NCBI RefSeq assembly: GCF_000960765.1
Contig: NZ_JYNH01000013.1
Location: 1-60,803, forward strand
DNA: 60,803 bases
Origin: Desulfosporosinus sp. I2
GTDB lineage: Bacteria > Bacillota > Desulfitobacteriia > Desulfitobacteriales > Desulfitobacteriaceae
Reading direction: 5' to 3'
Part shown: piece by piece, positions 42,696 through 50,660 of the stretch
How the letters are laid out: each line of letters opens with the position of its first letter
Numbering within the stretch: position 1 is the first letter of the stretch
Notes under the pieces: generated by a model
Database searches by the model: none
The model's input: the letters and a program-made list of their open reading frames with translations, nothing else
Told to the model about the DNA's origin: nothing
Translations under genes and position numbers: made by a program

Positions 42696-42856
42696 ACTGA
42701 TACATCTGATACAACAGGGTCCTATCCCTTGGTATAACTAGGTTTGGGGTGTATCAGATGCACTAATTTTATCTGATACTTTGTAGATACAACTGCTACA
42801 TTTTTGTATCAGATGTATCAGATAAGTATCAGTAAACATCAAGGCTATCTGATACT
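42696..42856. repeat. Iteron-like cluster of GTATCAGAT
   Basis: At least eight copies of GTATCAG or its complement occur in 160 bases (about 42696, 42703, 42751, 42772, 42806, 42815, 42826 and 42848), some in tandem (GTATCAGATGTATCAGAT). The cluster overlaps the end of the primase gene; the last copy contains its stop codon. Such arrays next to replication genes are typical of phage and plasmid origins. Confidence 0.6.
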
Positions 42857-45175
42857 TTTTTCGAAGATAGTTTGTAAGCCATAACCAGGTATGCGGGCCC
42901 TGTTCTTTCGTTCTTTCCACCCCTGTATTCGACGCAGAATATTGCATATTTCTCTAGCTTCCCAGGGACGCATTGACCCTGCTCTATTGTGTAGGCATTC
43001 CGCCCATACCTGGGATGCGCACACACGATTCCGGAGTGGCCCGCCTTCCACCACTTTACCCCACACATCTTCTATGGGTGTCTCGAGCCACTCTTGAATT
43101 AATCCGGTACGAGGGTCGTCCTCCATGTGCAGCCCTTGAATACGTGCGGCCTCTTTATCGACCTCCGGTGAGAGTGTAAGTTCTTCACCACTTCTGTACG
43201 CTTGCAGAGCCTCTGCCCATATCTGTCCGATCTCGTATTCAGAAAGATCGGTAAATATACTTCTTCTACGCTTCTCTGGGTCAATCACGACTGGCCAAAA
43301 GCGGCGGTTTCCCGTCGGGTCCTTTAGAAAATCCATGTTGTTCGTTGTTCCGAAGAATACACACTTCCGTGGAAAATCCGTGATGACCCGGTCATAAGCC
43401 ACCCGATATTTATCGCTGCGCTTCGTTATGAATTGCTTTATTTCGTCTACTTCGGTTTTGGTCATGCCCGCCAGCTCACCAAACTCAAAAATCCATGCCG
43501 ATTGAAGATGCTCACCCGCGTCTTTAGAGTCGAAGGTTTTAAGCGAATCGCTAAACCAGCGCCGCGCTAGCATTTGGACGATCGTACTCTTGCCGGCTCC
43601 CTGCGGGCCTACCAACACAAGCATATAATCAAATTTGCAGCCTGGCTCATAAAGCCTTTTGACCGCCGCGATAAACATTTTTCTCGTTACTTCTTTAACA
43701 TAACCCGAATCGTCTGCCCCTAAATAATCTATAAACAACCGTTCCATTCTTGGTATATCGTCACACTGCTGCGCCTCTAGGTACTCAATTATAGGATGAA
43801 ACCTATTAGTATGCGTAACTTCCGTGAAGGCGTTTTTTATAACACCCCCGGACTTGATTTCATAAGTTTTACCAAACCAGTGCTCCATTCGTCGGTCATC
43901 CGATCCCATCCAAGGCTCATAATCCTCCTGCGGTCTTTCCCTGTTCCGCCACGGTAAAACATCACGAATAACTTCTGTATTTCCGAAGGCATCGTAGGCC
44001 AGAACACTCTTAAACGGGCCATTGCTTAAAATGATCTCTGCATTATTTGCTGTGGACAAAGGAAGTCCCGTCTTGTGGTTCGTTTTTAGTCGTTCAATCC
44101 ACGCATCGGCCTCTTCATCCTCGACCCTGTCGAAGTCCTCCGCCAGCTCGGCTAATCGGTCGCGCTTTACTTTGCCATCTTGTGCGGCGAGCGTAGCCAT
44201 GGCTGTATGGCTGGGTAGTCTATCAATACGAGTTTTATCACTCGCACTGTCGTCCAGGCTGCCAAACTTATGCAATCGTACTAGGTCAAAGGCGTTAACC
44301 TCTCTGCCACTGCAGGGGTCGCTCTCGTGATGGGAGTAGGCAAAGGTATCGCCGTCATAGACGACCAGTCCTCCGTAACTACTCGCGCCGACATACGTGT
44401 ACCTTGTCAAGCTGTCGTCTGTCGATTCGTATGAGTCCGCTAGGAAAATCTCTATGGCTTCGCTGATAGAGTAGCAGCGACAGAACGCACCCACTACTCC
44501 TTGTTTTGATTTAGGATCTTCCATCCCCGAGCCCGTTTTCCTTTGGACTTTATCATCCACATGGCGTGGCCATTGCAAAGGGTCCCGCCAATCGCCGTAC
44601 TCTGACAGAATACTATTGACACTCAGTGGAGCCCCTTCGTAAACCTCCAGAATGGGTTCTGCGTCTTTGCTACAGCTTGGTAGGTACATGAGCCGATGAA
44701 CCTGAAATGTGGTCTTATCGAAATATTCCATTCCAATCTGCTCTGCCAGTTTACGGCTTATTGCTGCGTATTCGTCGGGATTCATAGCGCGATTAACTGG
44801 AATGATTAAACGGTACTTCTGCTTCTCCGGCCTGTGGCTATGCGTAGAGTAGATCGCAAAGGCTGAGCCGCCAAGGACAAGATCTGCTGAAATCATAAAG
44901 TAATCGTCGGTAACGTGATCCACATCCAGCGTGATCAAGCTACGGGTGTCTACGTTCTCCTTTTTCCGGCGCCCTCCCCGGACAAGTCCGCCGACGAATG
45001 CTGGACCGTCTTTGACGTTGCTACGTGCGGTACTGTTCATCTTGTCATACTCGGCCATTGTCTCGGGCGTGTGTCTGACCTTTTTTAGACGGGTGACGAA
45101 CTCACCCCACTCCAAGTATTCAACGTTCCAATTTAAGTCTGTACGGTACTTCCCAAAGCTAATGTCTAGTTCCAT
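42845..45175 (-). CDS. VapE-type primase/helicase
   Basis: In this 776-residue protein the N-terminus (about 70-190) has an AEP-primase-like core, LITLDVDHV, and later RLIIPVNRAMNPDEYAAISRKLAEQI. The C-terminal ATPase domain has Walker A VGPQGAGKSTIVQMLA (about residues 522-532), then FEFGELAGMTKTEVDEIKQFIT and RRFWPVVID, the VapE motifs. It probably starts and unwinds DNA in phage replication. A leader hairpin (45188-45216) lies just before the ribosome binding site. Confidence 0.9.
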   Translation of the reverse strand: MELDISFGKYRTDLNWNVEYLEWGEFVTRLKKVRHTPETMAEYDKMNSTARSNVKDGPAFVGGLVRGGRRKKENVDTRSLITLDVDHVTDDYFMISADLVLGGSAFAIYSTHSHRPEKQKYRLIIPVNRAMNPDEYAAISRKLAEQIGMEYFDKTTFQVHRLMYLPSCSKDAEPILEVYEGAPLSVNSILSEYGDWRDPLQWPRHVDDKVQRKTGSGMEDPKSKQGVVGAFCRCYSISEAIEIFLADSYESTDDSLTRYTYVGASSYGGLVVYDGDTFAYSHHESDPCSGREVNAFDLVRLHKFGSLDDSASDKTRIDRLPSHTAMATLAAQDGKVKRDRLAELAEDFDRVEDEEADAWIERLKTNHKTGLPLSTANNAEIILSNGPFKSVLAYDAFGNTEVIRDVLPWRNRERPQEDYEPWMGSDDRRMEHWFGKTYEIKSGGVIKNAFTEVTHTNRFHPIIEYLEAQQCDDIPRMERLFIDYLGADDSGYVKEVTRKMFIAAVKRLYEPGCKFDYMLVLVGPQGAGKSTIVQMLARRWFSDSLKTFDSKDAGEHLQSAWIFEFGELAGMTKTEVDEIKQFITKRSDKYRVAYDRVITDFPRKCVFFGTTNNMDFLKDPTGNRRFWPVVIDPEKRRRSIFTDLSEYEIGQIWAEALQAYRSGEELTLSPEVDKEAARIQGLHMEDDPRTGLIQEWLETPIEDVWGKVVEGGPLRNRVCASQVWAECLHNRAGSMRPWEAREICNILRRIQGWKERKNRARIPGYGLQTIFEKSIR

Positions 45176-45229
45176 AAGTATTCACCTCTCGGGGGCCTAC
45201 TCCTTATTAGGCCGAGTTCTTCTTTCAGC

Positions 45230-45568
45230 CTATCTTGAATCAAAGACCTCGCATAAAATGTACAAATGATAGGTGTTGAAATCACCTAACTCTGGATCAG
45301 TAACTTTACCCGTTGCTATTCCGTAATCTTGGCTAAGCCTCATAGCCTTTTGCTCTAGGCGATTAACCTGACTTATATCGACCTTGATACCACGGATGCT
45401 TGCGTAGCCAGCGATCGTGAAATAATCAATAGACCTTATTTCCATTTTGGCGGTTAACATCTTGGTGTCTTCCTCGTGCTGAGCCAGTTTGAGTTTAATA
45501 TCTTTCATGGATTGCAAAGAGGTAATCATAATATCCTCGATAGAGGTTGGCTTTAACTGTTTGTCCAT
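45230..45568 (-). CDS. Antirepressor-like C-terminal domain protein
   Basis: ATG 45568 follows GGAGG with an 11-base gap, giving 112 residues. The C-terminal 65 residues (IDYFTIAGYASIRGIKVDISQVNRLEQKA, LSQDYGIATGKV and FNTYHLYILCEVF) are the pattern found in the C-termini of phage antirepressors (KilAC/ORF6C type). The preceding N-terminal part of an ORF6N antirepressor is broken (45553-45904), so this may be the surviving half of that gene or a separate small gene. Confidence 0.6.
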   Translation of the reverse strand: MDKQLKPTSIEDIMITSLQSMKDIKLKLAQHEEDTKMLTAKMEIRSIDYFTIAGYASIRGIKVDISQVNRLEQKAMRLSQDYGIATGKVTDPELGDFNTYHLYILCEVFDSR

Positions 45569-45904
45569 GTTAACGGAATCCTCCATTTTGTGATGCGTTG
45601 CGATTCGTTTAATTTGAAGTTGAAAACAAGCATTAAATAAACCACTTTGTCCCACGTCAGGGACTGTACTTTTGCCACACCCTTAATCTCATCCATCACT
45701 CGATAGTAATCGTCGACCAGCGTTTCATAGGCTTTCCAGGCTCTGTCAGTGTTGAGTGATTTCGCATGAAGCCACGCTCCCGTAATGGTCTTTGTTGCGG
45801 TTGAAGTTTTTACTGATAATCGCAGTATCTGTTGCATACGCATCGGTCAATTGGGCTGTAGCCAATATTCTATTTTGATACTCGACAGGAATTAGATTAC
45901 TCAT
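45553..45904 (-). pseudogene. ORF6N antirepressor, frameshift and deletion
   Basis: ATG 45904 follows GGAGGGTAACG. The first 40 residues (LIPVEYQNRILATAQLTDAYATD, then SKNFNRNKDHY) are an ORF6N N-terminus. The frame ends at TGA 45746, and in the other frame a later ORF6N stretch is found (GAWLHAKSLNTDRAWKAYETLVDDYYRV). Between NKDHY and GAWLHAK about 35-40 residues are missing compared with intact ORF6N proteins, consistent with an internal deletion and shift. Phage induction control by this protein is probably lost. Confidence 0.65.
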
Positions 45905-45933
45905 CGTTACCCTCCAATTCATACTTCTTGTGG

Positions 45934-46000
45934 TATAATCTAAATAGTCATATTTTGTATTTGACCTGCTTGGTGTTGGAGCACCTGCGGGTCTTTTTGT
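45934..46000 (+). ncRNA. Candidate phage small RNA (about 50 nt)
   Basis: On the plus strand an extended -10 promoter, TGG-TATAAT (45931-45939), is followed by a short transcribed stretch and a strong hairpin, GACCTGC..GCGGGTC (45963-45993), ending in TTTTTGTT. It lies in the 100-base gap between the Cro-like gene and the antirepressor, opposite to their transcription, so it would be antisense to the antirepressor leader. Confidence 0.5.
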
Positions 46001-46006
46001 TATTGA

Positions 46007-46222
46007 TCAGGCACTTGTGTTCCCACCTACCTTACGTTCTGCTGGAAACACATCATTCAAAGTTACCCCTAGTGCCCTTGCGATCTTTTGCCCAGTCGGA
46101 ATAGTCGGATAGCTGTTTTCATTAATGATTTCGTATACAAAAGACTTTGACAACTTCGTCTTTCTAACAATTTCACTAATTTTCATATTCTTTACATCCG
46201 CTATTTCCCTAATCTTGTTCAT
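46007..46222 (-). CDS. Cro-like HTH regulator
   Basis: ATG 46222 follows GGGGTGAG, giving 71 residues. The HTH (ISEIVRKTKLSKSFVYEIINENSYPTIPTGQKIARALGV) is an XRE/Cro type. Position and divergent orientation to the CI-like gene at 46402 fit a Cro-like switch protein that opposes the repressor and starts the lytic operon. The minus-strand early genes follow it. Confidence 0.82.
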   Translation of the reverse strand: MNKIREIADVKNMKISEIVRKTKLSKSFVYEIINENSYPTIPTGQKIARALGVTLNDVFPAERKVGGNTSA

Positions 46223-46326
46223 ATTTCTCACCCCCATTAGAATTGTATCATTATATCTAACACTCATCAATAGTTGTAACGTTTTGTCGAACTGGTAAAT
46301 TGATACACCTTGCCCTGTTTTTTCTG

Positions 46327-46373
46327 TTTACTTTATCGGACATAGTGATATACTAAGTATATCGTACGATATA
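46327..46373 (+). promoter_or_regulatory. CI promoter and operator
   Basis: On the plus strand TTTACT (46327-46332), a 16-base spacer and TATACT (46349-46354) are followed by a perfect 16-bp palindrome TATATCGTACGATATA (46358-46373), 28 bases before the CI start. The palindrome is the likely repressor-binding operator, controlling both CI and the divergent early genes. Confidence 0.65.
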
Positions 46374-46401
46374 TCGAATCTTTGAATTGGAGGCGTTCTT
46401 A

Positions 46402-47013
46402 ATGTTATTAAGACATAATATTAAAAAATTCCGCTTGGGAAAAAAGCTTTCGTTGAGAGCTTTATCTGAGAAATCAGGCATATCAAAAACGACTATAAGT
46501 GAAATGGAAAATGGAATTGTAACAAACCCAACTCTTGATACAATGGAAAAGCTATCAGAAGCGTTGGACGTTTCATTTGATTGTCTAACAGGTGAAGCAC
46601 TCTTCACCATTATCGAGAATAGACTTGAAAAATTAGGGATAACTCTGCCAGAACTATCAAAAAGAGCAGATGTCTCTTTGGATTTTCTCAACAATCTTGA
46701 GCGCCTCGATCCGGATGAAGGAGACTATAATACTATGAATCAAATAGCTAAGGTTCTCAATCTGCGGCCCGGAATACTTCATGCGGCACTCGCACGTCAA
46801 GAACCACCAGCCTATGATAGTCCAATCATAGGCCACAGTCCGGAGGAAGATTTCACTGTGATAGACGACGAGGCTCCTACCGAATCTAGTTACACTCTTT
46901 CAACCCATAAATTAGATAGTTATTACGATGATTTATCCGATGATGAACAAGTAGCAGTTCGGGCTTTTATCGAGACCTACAGACAGATAAAGCGAACAAA
47001 CCTGAAGGAGTAA
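46402..47013 (+). CDS. CI-like lysogeny repressor
   Basis: ATG 46402 follows GGAGG, giving 203 residues. It carries two XRE HTH units: residues 3-55 (LGKKLSLRALSEKSGISKTTISEMENG) and a divergent one at about 72-120. No S24 peptidase is present. The C-terminal 30 residues (LSDDEQVAVRAFIETYRQI) are shared with a remnant at 58362-58563. It maintains the prophage by binding the operator upstream. It is the only convincing plus-strand gene within the prophage. Confidence 0.85.
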   Translation: MLLRHNIKKFRLGKKLSLRALSEKSGISKTTISEMENGIVTNPTLDTMEKLSEALDVSFDCLTGEALFTIIENRLEKLGITLPELSKRADVSLDFLNNLERLDPDEGDYNTMNQIAKVLNLRPGILHAALARQEPPAYDSPIIGHSPEEDFTVIDDEAPTESSYTLSTHKLDSYYDDLSDDEQVAVRAFIETYRQIKRTNLKE

Positions 47014-47088
47014 CTTTGCGTGAGGTAATAAAACACCACTGCCATCCCTTGTCGGAAATAATAGTCGTATTTAAAAATGGGCAGAAAT

Positions 47089-47122
47089 TAGGCCCAGCAG
47101 AAATTTTATTTTGCTGGGCCTA
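47089..47122 (+). terminator. Terminator after the CI gene
   Basis: TAGGCCCAGCA, a 12-base loop and TGCTGGGCCTA form a perfect 11-bp stem about 75 bases after the CI stop. The tail TCTTAGTAATTCT is modest. Confidence 0.6.
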
Positions 47123-47272
47123 TCTTAGTAATTCTCTACGTTTCCCACTGTGGGATAGGGGAAATTCTACAAATACACCCAATCCACCAACATTCTTTCA
47201 AGGTCGCCGGGTGTGCCCCTTAGACGGGTTTATTGTTAGGGTTGGTAGTGGTGGAAAAACGAACAAATTGAC

Positions 47273-47301
47273 AAGGCCACCTGGCTCAAACAGGCGGCCT
47301 T
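47273..47301 (-). terminator. Terminator overlapping the 47300 gene stop
   Basis: AAGGCC-ACCTG and CAGGC-GGCCTT form an 11-bp stem with one mismatch. On the minus strand the tail is GTCAATTTGTTCGTTTTTCC. It ends transcription of the small lysogenic genes before CI. Confidence 0.5.
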
Positions 47302-47638
47302 ACTCATAAACCAATATCCAATAAGCATGAAACATCATCACAACCGAATAAACAATCAAAACAAGCCACAATGAGCAAGCAACAAACTTACGCGATCTAT
47401 CCCGTATCTCCCAAAGCACAAAACCTAGCATAACTGGCAGCGATAACTTGACGGTCATAAATACAATGGGGTTTTCTTCAATTAGCCATCGCATCACAGG
47501 ATTCACTTCTTCAATTACGCCTTGTCCTAGCCCCCAAAGTGTCAATGCACCATCGATAACACTGAGGGCAAATAACACGATAGAACTGACGATGATTGAT
47601 CTGTCTCTTGACCAAAAGTTCAATTTACTACTCTCCAT
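47300..47638 (-). CDS. DUF5658-like membrane protein
   Basis: In this 112-residue protein three hydrophobic segments (about 16-37, 57-76 and 87-108) and the motif GVIEEVNPVMRWLIEENP fit DUF5658 proteins. It starts in the tail of the upstream small gene (ATG overlaps). It lies between CI and the right prophage end, a place where phages carry lysogenic conversion or exclusion genes. The function is unknown. Confidence 0.65.
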   Translation of the reverse strand: MESSKLNFWSRDRSIIVSSIVLFALSVIDGALTLWGLGQGVIEEVNPVMRWLIEENPIVFMTVKLSLPVMLGFVLWEIRDRSRKFVACSLWLVLIVYSVVMMFHAYWILVYE

Positions 47639-47765
47639 CTTCAGCCGTCGTTTCCTTATGTTTGATTTTTCGGGTGTAGTCTTTATTCGATTTATGGGGG
47701 CGTGTACCAGTATTGAAGAGAGTTCTTGTTCTTCCCTTACGGACTAGGGCTGGTTTATTTTTCAT
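47628..47765 (-). CDS. Small basic protein (45 aa)
   Basis: A GGAGAG site lies 7 bases before ATG 47765. The frame is intact: MKNKPALVRKGRTRTLFNTG, then a strongly basic TRPHKSNKDYTRKIKHKE. Similar short basic proteins with a HKSxKDYxRK core are common in Firmicute phages and chromosomes. The stop overlaps the start of the DUF5658-like gene. A nucleic-acid-binding role is possible but not shown. Confidence 0.6.
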   Translation of the reverse strand: MKNKPALVRKGRTRTLFNTGTRPHKSNKDYTRKIKHKETTAEDGE

Positions 47766-47798
47766 ATTTTCGCTCTCCAATACCACAAACTTTCGAGC

Positions 47799-48017
47799 TT
47801 ATTCAGTATCACTACTTTGAACAAACCGACAAAGGGTAGCATCCCACATCCACTCTGATTGATCTTCGGAATCGCTGCTCAGGAAATTAGTCAAAACGTC
47901 ATGCTCTGATTCGATCAAAGCCGTCTCAAACCACTCTCCGAGCGATATATTTAGTGATTTGCAAACCGCTTCAAGTCGGGCTTTGACTTTTTCATCTGCT
48001 GGAAAGGCTATGTACAT
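47799..48017 (-). CDS. Small hypothetical protein (72 aa)
   Basis: An AGGTG site precedes the ATG. Residues 5-45 (FPADEKVKARLEAVCKSLNISLGEWFETALIES) resemble a ribbon-helix-helix or short helical DNA-binding fold, but no canonical pattern is met. The C-terminus is acidic. It belongs to the small lysogenic unit of the prophage. Confidence 0.5.
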   Translation of the reverse strand: MYIAFPADEKVKARLEAVCKSLNISLGEWFETALIESEHDVLTNFLSSDSEDQSEWMWDATLCRFVQSSDTE

Positions 48018-48059
48018 TTAAAGTCACCTCTTTATTCTTGACGTTGCTAGTGCTAAGAA

Positions 48060-48656
48060 TTATCCCATAAATCCTTTGACACACGTAATAATTTCTTGCT
48101 GAGATAATACCTTATCAAACTTTTCACGATATAGGGCTTCTGTTTTCATGATATCAATTGATGCTTTGATGAACATTTTATAGTCCGCGTTTAACTCGAA
48201 GAGATAGTTCACAAAACCCCATTCAATGGATTCATTATAGTGGGCATCGTAAAGAACTCTCGATTCATCTGGGTTTACAAGGTCCAGTTTGATTACACCT
48301 ATGCCGTATGCATTGACAAGTCGTCCTAGCTCATCAAGCAGTTCGATATCATTTTGATCTATTTCGGCACAAACTAAATATCCTTTGTTCGTCCAACGTG
48401 AGTTTGAGACCGCTTGGAAATAACTTTCCCTAAGGTTGGAGAATTCTATCTTTCGCTTTAGTTCAAATGAAAAAACGCCGATTGGTGTCTGGTTTATTTG
48501 TTTTGAAAAGGAAAGAACGCCTTTACTAAAATCTTTAATTGAGGAGACATCAAGCCCAACCATATCAGGATGAATCCATTCATTTTTACCTTTGGGACCA
48601 CCCTTGGATATTTTGTCATTAATAGTTCTAGTCAATATGTTCATATAGTTATACAC
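48060..48656 (-). CDS. HrgA/COG2958-like protein, N-terminally truncated
   Basis: The GTG at 48656 gives 198 residues. The segment KGGPKGKNEWIHPDMVGLDV, then GVFSFELKRKIEFSNLRESYFQAVSNSRWTN, is the HrgA-type core with a PD-(D/E)XK-like arrangement (HPDMVG and FELK). Full members have an N-terminal HTH region; here the frame is open only 15 codons upstream (SFKVERDLHQILACF, in keeping with family sequence) before a TGA at 48702. So it is a truncated member, or starts without the HTH domain. It is possibly a phage-borne defence or regulatory gene. Confidence 0.6.
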   Translation of the reverse strand: MYNYMNILTRTINDKISKGGPKGKNEWIHPDMVGLDVSSIKDFSKGVLSFSKQINQTPIGVFSFELKRKIEFSNLRESYFQAVSNSRWTNKGYLVCAEIDQNDIELLDELGRLVNAYGIGVIKLDLVNPDESRVLYDAHYNESIEWGFVNYLFELNADYKMFIKASIDIMKTEALYREKFDKVLSQQEIITCVKGFMG

Positions 48657-48701
48657 GAAGCAGGCTAGGATTTGATGCAGGTCCCGTTCTACCTTGAACG
48701 A

Positions 48702-49186
48702 TCAAAAAGTATGTCGTACGAAGCTGATACTCCCTAAGAAGCGGCTTATTCTTTTAAAAATCGTTCTCCGGGTTTCCGTTTTTACAAGAGACTTCTCCGT
48801 CAGGAGAAGGCGCAGAAACTCCGGAGTAGCCTAGTTACTATCAATAATCTTTCGAAAATTGATTTTCTGCTTGGCAATTTTCTTGTATATCTTTATCTCT
48901 GATTAGACTTGACCTGGTGCCCAAATATTCAGCATATAATTAAAGAAGATTTTTATCAAAATTTCCATAGTAAGCAAATATAAATTAAAGGAATGAGCCC
49001 GATTGAATATCGAACTCATTCCTCAATACTTAAAAAATTTCTCTTCTTACTTTTTGGGGTCACTTAAATATTAGTGGCTACAAAAAGTCTTTTTTTTACA
49101 AGATTGTTGATGATTAGCTATACAATTAAACAAAATAATTTGAGAATTTAATAATCTATCCTTATATTCTTTTCCTTTAGTAAATA
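48702..49186. other. Intergenic region at the prophage right edge
   Basis: About 485 bases lie between the HrgA-like gene and the MFS gene. Apart from the terminator at 48989-49023 and a small TTCTCC-GTCA-GGAGAA hairpin near 48794-48809, no gene was found. It probably contains the prophage boundary. Confidence 0.5.
48989..49023 (-). terminator. Terminator of the glycyl radical operon
   Basis: AGGAATGAG and CTCATTCCT form a 9-bp outer stem with an inner CGAT/ATCG pair; the minus-strand tail is CTTTAATTTATATTT. It ends the minus-strand operon that begins at 56014. Confidence 0.65.
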
Positions 49187-50542
49187 TCAAGGAGAAATCT
49201 CTTCCAATACCCTGCCTTTGGTCTCTTCTCCAAAAATTCCTACTGCTATTGCTACTAAAATAAAGCAAGCAGCACCCATAATAAATACACCAGTGTTACC
49301 TATTTTCGGAAGAAGTACCCCGACGAGAGAAATCCCTATGAGTGAACCAACCCTTCCGATACCAGAAGCAAAGCCTGTTCCTGTTGTCCTTGCCCTTGTT
49401 GGATACAATTCAGGCGTATAGGCATATAAAGCTGACCACATTCCAAATAGGCAAAATTGCATACAAAGACCAAATATGATTAAATTCTGTAAGCTGCTTG
49501 CTGATCCATATAAGTAGACGAAGCCGGCACAGCCAATTAATTCAAAGATTAAAGCTGGTTTGCGACCAAATCTTTCTACTATATATGCTGCAAATAAGAA
49601 CCCTGGTATCCCTGCCAAAGAAATTTCAATCGTATAGAAAACAGATTTTGTAACTGAGTAACCTGCCTGTTGGAGTAATGCACTTAACCAAGTTGTAAGA
49701 CCATAATAACCAAAACATATACTAAACCACATAAACCATACCAATATTGTCCGCTTAGCATAACCCGGTGCCCAGAGTTGCATAAAAGAGAATCTTTTCT
49801 CCTTTTTGCGCGTATTATATTCAATATCAGGAACTGGCGGAAGCTCTTTTCCATATGCCTTTTGAACCTTTGCCTCAAAAAAACTCATGACTCTTTCAGC
49901 TTCATCATAGCGCTCAACATCATCCAGCCAGCGGGGTGATTCAGGGACAATTTTTCGGAAGAAGAAAATAAAGACAGCCGGAATGGCTTGAGCAATGAAA
50001 ACCCAGCGCCATCCACCTAAAGGCAGTATTAAAAAAACTTCCACCCCTGCAAGTATAAAGCCAATTGGCCACAACCCTTCTAACATTGCAATATAACGTC
50101 CGCGGTTTTTGGCTGGCATAAATTCGGAAACTAAAGCTTGCCCAATTGGGAATTCCATTCCCATACCAAAGCCCAGCATAATTCTGAACATAGCAAATTG
50201 CTCGGGTGTTTGAGCTAAGGCGCAAAATAAACTACCTAATCCCCAAATGATCATGCTTATCTGAAATATAAGCTTACGTCCCCATCGATCAGCTGCCATT
50301 CCGGAAAGTGAAGCACCAAAGGCCATTCCCAAGAAACTAGCACTTGATACCAATCCTGCTTGAGCAGTCGTTAAATTAAAAGTTTCTTTGATTGATCCTA
50401 GCACAAAAGTAAGCGATCCTAAATCGATTGCATCAAATAACCAACATGTTACGATAGTAGCAAAAATTAGCCTTTGATAAGATGTTAATGGAAGCCTTTC
50501 AAATCTCTGTGCAATCCTAAGATTAACTTGTGCTTGTGACAT
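49187..50542 (-). CDS. MFS transporter in the glycyl radical operon
   Basis: This 451-residue protein has about 12 transmembrane segments. The MFS A motif GMAADRWGRKLIFQ is between TM2 and TM3, and the related motif AYIVERFGRKPALI after TM8. GFGMGMEFPIGQALVSEFMPAKNRGR is typical of the sugar-porter or AAHS (aromatic or organic acid) subfamilies. It has a good AGGAGG site. It is the last gene of the operon and probably imports the GRE substrate or a precursor; a carboxylate-type substrate is plausible but unproven. Confidence 0.85.
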   Translation of the reverse strand: MSQAQVNLRIAQRFERLPLTSYQRLIFATIVTCWLFDAIDLGSLTFVLGSIKETFNLTTAQAGLVSSASFLGMAFGASLSGMAADRWGRKLIFQISMIIWGLGSLFCALAQTPEQFAMFRIMLGFGMGMEFPIGQALVSEFMPAKNRGRYIAMLEGLWPIGFILAGVEVFLILPLGGWRWVFIAQAIPAVFIFFFRKIVPESPRWLDDVERYDEAERVMSFFEAKVQKAYGKELPPVPDIEYNTRKKEKRFSFMQLWAPGYAKRTILVWFMWFSICFGYYGLTTWLSALLQQAGYSVTKSVFYTIEISLAGIPGFLFAAYIVERFGRKPALIFELIGCAGFVYLYGSASSLQNLIIFGLCMQFCLFGMWSALYAYTPELYPTRARTTGTGFASGIGRVGSLIGISLVGVLLPKIGNTGVFIMGAACFILVAIAVGIFGEETKGRVLEEISP

Positions 50543-50660
50543 TTCATTTTCCCCTCCTAATTGATTTTTCTTTAAAACAGTACCTTTTAAACGCTTGATT
50601 TAATTACCTCAATAAAATCCCTCCCTTCAGAAGACGTAACTTTAAGGTTTAAGTAAATCT

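Larger units (their letters stand above)
12255..48701. mobile_element. Prophage with contractile tail (PBSX/Myo-type)
   Basis: A contiguous block of phage genes runs from a serine recombinase at the left to lysogeny-associated genes at the right, nearly all on the minus strand, with head, contractile tail, lysis and replication modules in canonical order. The left boundary is near the recombinase stop (12255) and the right boundary is near 48.0-48.7 kb. I could not define att sites; a 7-base CGTTCTA occurs near both ends but may be chance. Damage: an in-frame TAA in the tape measure gene and an antirepressor with a deletion. Size is about 36 kb. Confidence 0.85.

Noticed and set aside
47016-47309. 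A 97-codon frame after the CI gene
   Set aside because: It runs through two terminator hairpins and its composition looks random, so it is not called as a gene.
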